Below, in pieces: positions 58,568 to 64,000 of a stretch of DNA of 64,000 bases. A program made the position numbers and the translations under genes. The notes under the pieces are model-generated. The model worked only from the letters and a program-made list of their open reading frames with translations. It was not told the origin of the DNA and searched no databases. The stretch is from Tridacna crocea. Lineage: Eukaryota; Mollusca; Bivalvia; Cardiida; Cardiidae. Location of the stretch: assembly GCA_943736015.1 (NCBI GenBank), contig OX031072.1:14101501-14165500 (forward strand), given 5' to 3'. The stretch's first letter is position 1. Every line of letters starts with the position of its first letter.

Positions 58568-58867
58568 GTAAGTAGTATGTGCTTCTATCTTTAACTGAAA
58601 ATAGACAAGTTAAAAAAGATGGTAATATATTGTTCATAATTTGAATGTGTCTGTTTAATGATTGAACTGAAATTTGAGTGAATTGAAATTTCAATTTGTT
58701 ACCTATCACAGTAATGCAGCTCTACTCTGAAGTTTTTGGCCTCAGTGAAAATCGAAGATCAACCAAATATTCTGTTTGATTCGAACCTTTACTGTCTTGA
58801 GCTGAAACTGAAACAATTTTAATGTAGGTGAGATAAGGCTATATTTATCAATAAAATAAATTCAAGT

Positions 58868-59096
58868 TTAACCCATTACCAAACGACAAAATTTTGGACT
58901 TGTCCAAATTGAAAGTATTTGCAGGTGACAAAATAAAAGTGACTGAAACTTTGAAATTTGCTTTATGAAGGGTAGAAAACATTGTGGGAAAAGGAGAAAA
59001 TGCTGGTCACCAGCATTTTCTCCTTTTCCCACAATGTTTTCTAAAGGTTCTTTTGGCAGGGGTGTCAAAAGTAAGGATTGTGTGGTAATGGGTTAA
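58868..59096 (-). mobile_element. TTAA hairpin MITE, type 1
   Basis: TTAACCCATTACCAAACGAC to GTGGTAATGGGTTAA; perfect core with GTCACCAGC centre. Confidence 0.93.
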
Positions 59097-59103
59097 TATT
59101 TGA

Positions 59104-59292
59104 TGAGAGCCCCAGATAGAGGGAGAAATTCTAATTTCAAAATTGAGAATATTTATTATTCTCCACTAAGCCCTATGGTATGGGTACTCACTGGAATCGT
59201 CTCAACGAGATGATTCCTTATGAGTACTCACAGCACAGGATTTGGGAGAAGTAATGGATTTAGAGTACCATCACTGTTATCTGGAGCTCTGT
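59104..59292. mobile_element. AGAGCCCCAGATA foldback
   Basis: GAGAGCCCCAGATAGAGGGA and CTGTTATCTGGAGCTCTG are terminal arms; GGGTACTCACTGGAATCGTC and GATGATTCCTTATGAGTACT form the inner stem. A fragment, GAAAGCTCCAGATAAAAGG, is at 39660. Confidence 0.7.
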
Positions 59293-59433
59293 TTGAATGT
59301 AGAAAAATATAATACAATGTATGTTGAAAAAAATCTTGATCAAAAGGTGAAATTGCATACTACGGGCTACTTCTTGATTTATCAGGCACACTTTTTTAAA
59401 GAATAGTCTGATGCAGTAGGAAAAACATTTAGG

Positions 59434-59575
59434 AGCCATGTTTCAGTGAAAAAGGGGCTTAATGTATCTGCAAAAAGCATTGATCCATGTCAGCCTCCGC
59501 AATCCGTGCAGGCTGACATGGGTCAAAACTTTCTGCCATGGGTCAACTTTTTGCATGTCTAATGACTATTCTCAT
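59434..59575 (+). mobile_element. GTCAGCCTG element
   Basis: AGCCATGTTTCAGTGAAAAA, CCATGTCAGCCTCCGCA and GTGCAGGCTGACATGGGTC. Confidence 0.72.
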
Positions 59576-59609
59576 TTGTGAAACTGATTTGATTTTATAG
59601 TTTTTTTAT

Positions 59610-59814
59610 TTAACTCTTTCCCAAACAAGCCCTGGTTTTTTACGTTTCTGGAGTACAAGCCATTAGAAAACACTTTGGGGAAAAGGAGAAATTGCTCGTA
59701 ACGAGCAATTTCTCTGTTTCCCACAGTGTTTTCTACTCATTTGGAGAACTTTCTGCCATTTTTATCCAATTGTTGTTTAAAGAGTCTAAAATTTATTGTT
59801 TGGGAAAGGGTTAA
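59610..59814 (+). mobile_element. TTAA hairpin MITE, type 2
   Basis: TTAACTCTTTCCCAAACAAG to TGGGAAAGGGTTAA; core GAGAAATTGCTCGTAACGAG with complement. Confidence 0.9.
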
Positions 59815-60227
59815 TTTGATTTTATGAATACCTAATCATGTAATGACTCACTTGGTATAATTATTCCGGAGATGCATTAAACCCCCTTTCTGTCAGAGCA
59901 TGGACCAGATGTATGAGATAACGATGGATGGTTAGACATGTATGATTGTTTCTATCATTTTATATTAGATGGTTCTAGACGGTTCATCTATAAAAGATAA
60001 CGGTAACGCATTTGTTTCTTTGTTTGTTGAGTTCTGGTCTTTTTTTAAACTTTACTTTTTTTGTGCATGGAAATATTCCCCATCAGGTTTCTGATATATA
60101 TTTTACCATATTTTGGTGATGGTGCGGTAAAAATGAATTCTTATGTCTTTTTATTTCAAAGTTATTCCCTTCAAATGGAAATGGTTAAAACTTTTCAATC
60201 AATATACTGGAGTCCTATACACTTGGC

Positions 60228-60475
60228 GAGCTGGCCGATTACCCAGTAGTTTGTGTATCTTACTTGTGACCTGATGATTTTTAATTCGATACCCAATTCA
60301 AGCAAAACTTCCTTCCCGGCAATTTTTTGCTTCTCACCTCTGATGCAAGTGACAAAAGCAGTCAGTGGCATCAAAAGAAATTTGTGTCAGTACTGGTGTG
60401 AGAAAACTAGGCAACACATGCAAAGGTGCACTGACAGTCCTGATATGACCTAAGTTGCTAAAACAGAATTAAATT
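60228..60475 (+). mobile_element. tRNA-derived SINE, diverged
   Basis: GAGCTGGCCGATTACCCAGT head, TTTTTAATTCGATACCC in B-box position, GCTTCTCACCTCTGATGCAA body, GACAGTCCTGATATGACCTA tail. Same family as 21806-22033. Confidence 0.6.
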
Positions 60476-60608
60476 TCAATACAAACACACAGTCAACATC
60501 TGGCGGCTAAATGAATAATGGGATGCGACATTTTTCAAGTGTTGTAAAAAACAACCAAAAGTATTTTAATTTCACTTTGTGTCTTCTGAAGAATTCCTCT
60601 CGAGTTAT

Positions 60609-60808
60609 CAGGGTTCGTATCCACCCATCATTCATAGGAATGTTCTTTGTCTTGTTCTTCACAATTTTCTAAATTTAAAAGTAACACAATTTATAATTGG
60701 CTAAACCAAATTGTTTAGCCAATCAGAAGTTATGTTTCTTCAAATTAAGAAAATGTGGGAGAATAAGACTGAGAATAGCCTGAAGAATGGTTAGTGGGTA
60801 TAGACCCA
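60609..60808. mobile_element. CCGGTATTCACC foldback element, diverged
   Basis: CAGGGTTCGTATCCACCCAT and GTGGGTATAGACCC ends; inner AATTGGCTAAACCAAATTG and TTTAGCCAATCAGAAG. Same plan as 34996-35198. Confidence 0.7.
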
Positions 60809-62220
60809 AGTCGTTTAAATTGATGCTTAGAATGTATATTTTCATGCTGTCGGAACTTAATTTACCCTATCCACTACAGTAACCTATTGTTTTGTGTAAA
60901 ATTAAGTGGCCTAAAAATGAGATTTCTGAAGATAAACATAAATCTATAGCCTAGAAAAGATCATGATTATTTGGATTTTTTTTATGTGCAAGAAGACCAA
61001 ATGAATTTTTTCCGAATATTTTTGTGGTATAACTTATTTGTTTCTCAACCTTTTCCATACTACAGAACAGTATATATAGCCTGTAAAGAAATTTCTTTTA
61101 AATTATTAAGTACAGAAAGAGTTAAAAGAAAAAAGGAAAAAAAAATATCATAGTCAATTAAATTCTCACAATATCGCAAAATGTGTGTAAGATTTATTCA
61201 TTATTAGGTTATAGACAGCCTATTCATGGCCTGGTCTTTCCATAGCATTCTCTTTTCCAAACATATAAATGGCTGATTTCTTCGACAATGTTTACAGGTG
61301 TTTTGAAATATTTTTTTATAGGATGGAAACAAAAACAATTTAGTTTCTGCCTCTTTAATTGTATATACCCTAGGTTTAAAAAAAAAAATTAAAATGGACA
61401 TTTTCCCTTATGAATTGATACAAAGTATGTTAAAAAGGTCTTGGTCAACTCTAAAAGGCTAGCAGCAGTCATAAATCACTGTGTACCCTGATTAGGTAAT
61501 CCGAAAAAAGTGTGTGCATGTCTTCATTTTCTTTTTCACTAGTGAGAAAAATCAAACAATTAAGCATCTTAATGTGTATTTGGTTTGTTGATGTTCTGTA
61601 AAGATCTTTAGTGAAACTTTATCGGTGCATGGTGTAGAGAAGTAATTGCTCTCAAAATTGAATCATATTGATTTGGTGCTTGTACATGTACACTGTATAT
61701 TGAATATTCTGTACAGTAAATTATGAATTATTGGTTGCATTTTTATTATCTTTCATTGTTGTAAAAACAAAAGTCAGAATCATCGATTGCTTCTGAATGA
61801 TTACTTCTATTTTTTCTCTTGTATATTGTAAGTCACTTTTTGTCTGTAATACAACTTTTCTGAGTCTTATCATGTATGATTCTAATTCACTTCTCTTCTT
61901 TTTTGAATATCAGCGTTTTTGCTTTCTTTTTCTAATATTTCTTTGTGATACTGATGTATCTGTATAAACACAATTATGTAACATTATCGTTTACATATTT
62001 TTGTGGTTTTTTTTCATAATCGTGTGATGTTAAACAAAAAGTCTCAAGGTATTCTGGTGGTGGTGTTAATATGAATCCATAAAGCATGGTGCAAGAGCAC
62101 TTTACATGTTTTCTTATTTTTTATTTATTAAAAAACAAAGTTTTTTTTTGTCAAAACTGTACAACCTGTAGATATAAAAAAAAAAAAAAAAACAGTAATT
62201 CTTTATTGAACTTTTTTCAT
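60809..62220. other. AT-rich stretch without recognised feature
   Basis: No EGF exon, transmembrane frame or repeat family. It could hold a 3' UTR or a distal intron of the EGF gene, but no acceptor-linked frame supports this. An A18 run lies at about 62175-62192. Confidence 0.4.
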
Positions 62221-62654
62221 TTAACCCTTTACCAAACAACACAAAATTAGACTGCTCCAAATTGAAAGGATTTGCAGATGACAAATTAACCCTTTACCAC
62301 ACTAGAAAATTTCAGACTTGTCTGAATTCAAGGCATTTGCAGTTACAGTTTCATTGTGACTCATACCAAATTATTTTTCTTTGATTGGGTAGAAAACATT
62401 GCAGGAAAAGGAAAAAATGCTTTTCCCACAATGTTTTCAAAAGCCTTCTCTTTCAGGGGCGTTACAAGTCGTCATTGTGTGGTAAAGGGTTAAATGTAAC
62501 TGAAATGATGATTTTTGTCTTGGATGGGGAAGAAAACATCGTGGAAATAGGAGAAAATGCTGGTAGCCAGCATTTTCTCTTTTTCCCCCACAAGGTTTTC
62601 AAAAGACTTCTTCCTAAAGGTCATTGAAAGTGGTGTTGTGTGGTAAAGAGTTAA
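62221..62654 (-). mobile_element. TTAA MITE with a second TTAA MITE inside
   Basis: The outer copy runs from TTAACCCTTTACCAAACAAC to GTGGTAAAGAGTTAA; the inner copy is at 62286-62493. Without the inner copy and one TTAA, the outer reads GATGACAAATTAAATGTAAC, as in other members (GACGACAAAATAAATGTGAC). Confidence 0.92.
62286..62493 (-). mobile_element. Inner nested TTAA MITE
   Basis: TTAACCCTTTACCACACTAG to GTGGTAAAGGGTTAA with a shortened hairpin (GGAAAAAATGCTTTTCCC). TTAA is present on both sides. Confidence 0.92.
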
Positions 62655-62774
62655 TTTAAACTGACTGTTACATTTTGAATTCTAAAAAAATACTACAGAA
62701 AACCGCAGTGACAATAAGTATAAAACAAAAGTCTGTTTATGTCATAGTGTTGTCAGTTAATAGACTTACTCCAC

Positions 62775-63003
62775 TTAACCCATTACCACACAAGAAATAT
62801 TTAGACTGGTCCAAATTCAAAGCATTTGCAGACGACAAAATAAATGTGACTGAAAAATTGAAATTTGTTTTGGGAAGGGTAGAAAACACTGTGGGAAAAG
62901 GAGAAAATGCTGGTTACCAGCATTTTCTCCTTTTCCCACAGGGTTTTCAAAAGGCTTCTTTCTCAGGGGCGTCAAAAGTAGGGATTGAGTGGTAATGGGT
63001 TAA
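62775..63003 (-). mobile_element. TTAA hairpin MITE, type 1
   Basis: TTAACCCATTACCACACAAG to GTGGTAATGGGTTAA; core nearly perfect. Reverse-orientation sister of 53973-54201. Confidence 0.93.
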
Positions 63004-63019
63004 TTCCAAAACAAAGGAA

Positions 63020-63090
63020 CAATGATCAGTGAAAAGGGAACTTAATGCCTCTGCGAAAAGTAATGACCACAGTCACCCTGCGCAGTTGGC
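63020..63090 (+). mobile_element. GTCAGCCTG element cut by a MITE
   Basis: CAGTGAAAAGGGAACTTAAT and CCACAGTCACCCTGCGCAG, interrupted in the hairpin by the MITE at 63091. Confidence 0.6.
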
Positions 63091-63315
63091 TTAACTCATT
63101 ACCAAATGACAATATTTTAGACTTGTCCAAATTGAAAGCATTTGCAGACTACGAAATAAAAGTGAAAATTTGAAATTTGTTTTGTGAAAGATAGAAAAGA
63201 TTGCTGGAAAAGGAGAAAATGCTGATTACCAGCATTTTCTCCTTTTCCCACAATGTTTTCTAAAGGCTTCTTTCTCAGGGTCGTCAAAAGTAGGGATTGT
63301 GTGGTAATGGGTTCA
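63091..63315 (-). mobile_element. TTAA hairpin MITE, type 1
   Basis: TTAACTCATTACCAAATGAC to GTGGTAATGGGTTCA; core GAGAAAATGCTGATTACCAG with complement. Confidence 0.9.
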
Positions 63316-63403
63316 TTCAATGGAATCGGTTCACAGACAAAATGCTTTACATGGATCCACAGTCATAGGATGAAGTGCTTGGTATGATGCATTAGGGAGA
63401 TGA

Positions 63404-63590
63404 ATTAACCTTTACCAAACAACTTTAAGTGAGCCTGAGAAAAAAAATAGCTGTCGAAAACATTGTGGGAAAAGGAGAAAATGCTGGTTAACAATGTTGT
63501 ATCCTTTCCTACTATGTTTTCTACCAGACCATTCTTACTATTTGAGAAATGTTTAATTTTTTGTTTTGCAAATGATTTCAAAGAGAGAAA
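63404..63590 (+). mobile_element. Degenerate TTAA hairpin MITE
   Basis: TTAACCTTTACCAAACAACT, GAAAACATTGTGGGAAAAGG and a reduced right arm; far end lost. Confidence 0.7.
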
Positions 63591-63861
63591 CAGTGAAATT
63601 CAAATTATCTCCCTTGTTAGATAAAAAAACCATGGTAACCGAATTGCAGCTACCGGTATGTCCTTTTATTTCATGGTCTTTGTTTTTATCCTTGCTTTAC
63701 GTACAGGTGTTGCGATTTTTTTTTTTTTACTTTTGATGTATAGTTAAGATCTTCATTATATTTGCAAATCAAATTTCACACACTATTCCCATTTAAAGGC
63801 AGCAATGGATCAGTCTGGCAGTTTGTTAATTTTGAAGAAGATATTCAACCGTGAACATTCC

Positions 63862-64000
63862 TTAACCCTATTATCAAACAACAAAGTTTTAGACTGGTCC
63901 AAATTGAAAGCACCTGCAGACGACAAAATAAGCAAAACTTGAAAACTGAAATTTCTTTTCAGCAGGGTAGAAAATATTGTGGGAAAAGGAGAAAATGCTG
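63862..64000 (-). mobile_element. TTAA hairpin MITE, cut by window end
   Basis: TTAACCCTATTATCAAACAA, GACTGGTCCAAATTGAAAGC and the first hairpin arm GGGAAAAGGAGAAAATGCTG; the rest is beyond the window. Confidence 0.9.

Noticed and set aside
60087-60250. Possible terminal exon of the EGF gene after CCCCATCAG
   Set aside because: In the required phase it stops after one or two codons; the acceptor is only moderate and nothing else supports it.
62675-62995. ORFs with [19 protein letters not shown]-like peptide, found on both strands across the window
   Set aside because: This peptide is the translation of the TTAA MITE hairpin and recurs at every copy; not a protein family.
1-64000. LTR retroelement, retrovirus-like or Polinton-like remnants
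   Set aside because: No polymerase, integrase, protease or capsid-like frame and no long terminal repeats were seen; all elements here are short and non-coding.

Overview
The window looks like genomic DNA of a bivalve mollusc. It is AT-rich, its introns are full of small palindromic elements, and several repeats pair a (GTCC)n microsatellite with tandem core units of about 155 bp, which is the architecture described for the bivalve 'pearl' elements. The species cannot be told from the sequence.

The only host gene I can support runs on the + strand from 1283 to at least 58567. It has 26 well-supported exons plus two candidates: a 24-nt microexon at 3582-3605 and a 90-nt basic cassette exon at 47306-47395. 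It encodes a signal peptide, one EGF domain split over two exons, two further EGF domains with calcium-binding-type motifs, a Pro-rich linker, and then 24 laminin/MEGF-type EGF modules of about 43 residues. That is about 1,241 codons without the candidate exons. The domain order resembles MEGF6 of other animals, but no EMI domain is visible. All splice phases agree. Most module exons are exactly 129 or 126 nt with phase 1 at both ends. The last exon seen ends at a splice donor, so the 3' part of the gene, and any membrane anchor, lies beyond the window.

Layout: 1-1282 is upstream DNA with repeats. 1283-9804 holds the N-terminal exons. 15615-25102 holds five EGF modules on three exons joined by phase-0 introns. 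29845-42726 is a dense run of one-module exons. 42727-51226 is a long intron with the candidate cassette exon. 51227-58567 holds the last seven modules. 58568-64000 contains only repeats and unassigned AT-rich sequence.

The introns are built mostly from non-autonomous elements. About 40 short hairpin elements (MITEs) are flanked by TTAA, start with CCC(T/A)TTACC-like ends and carry a long, nearly perfect central hairpin; they fall in at least three subtypes. Other elements are Mutator-like foldbacks with 9-bp target duplications, TA-flanked foldbacks, an abundant palindrome family with a GTCAGCCTG core, a GATCAGACTGCA palindrome family, pearl/Helentron-like elements with 3' hairpin plus CTAG ends, SINE-like elements (two with exact 11-13 bp target duplications), and private minisatellites of 33, 45, 60, 82 and 182 bp. 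Several nested insertions show relative ages and prove the target-site preferences. No retroviral, LTR or Polinton-like sequence, CRISPR array, rRNA or functional tRNA gene was recognised.
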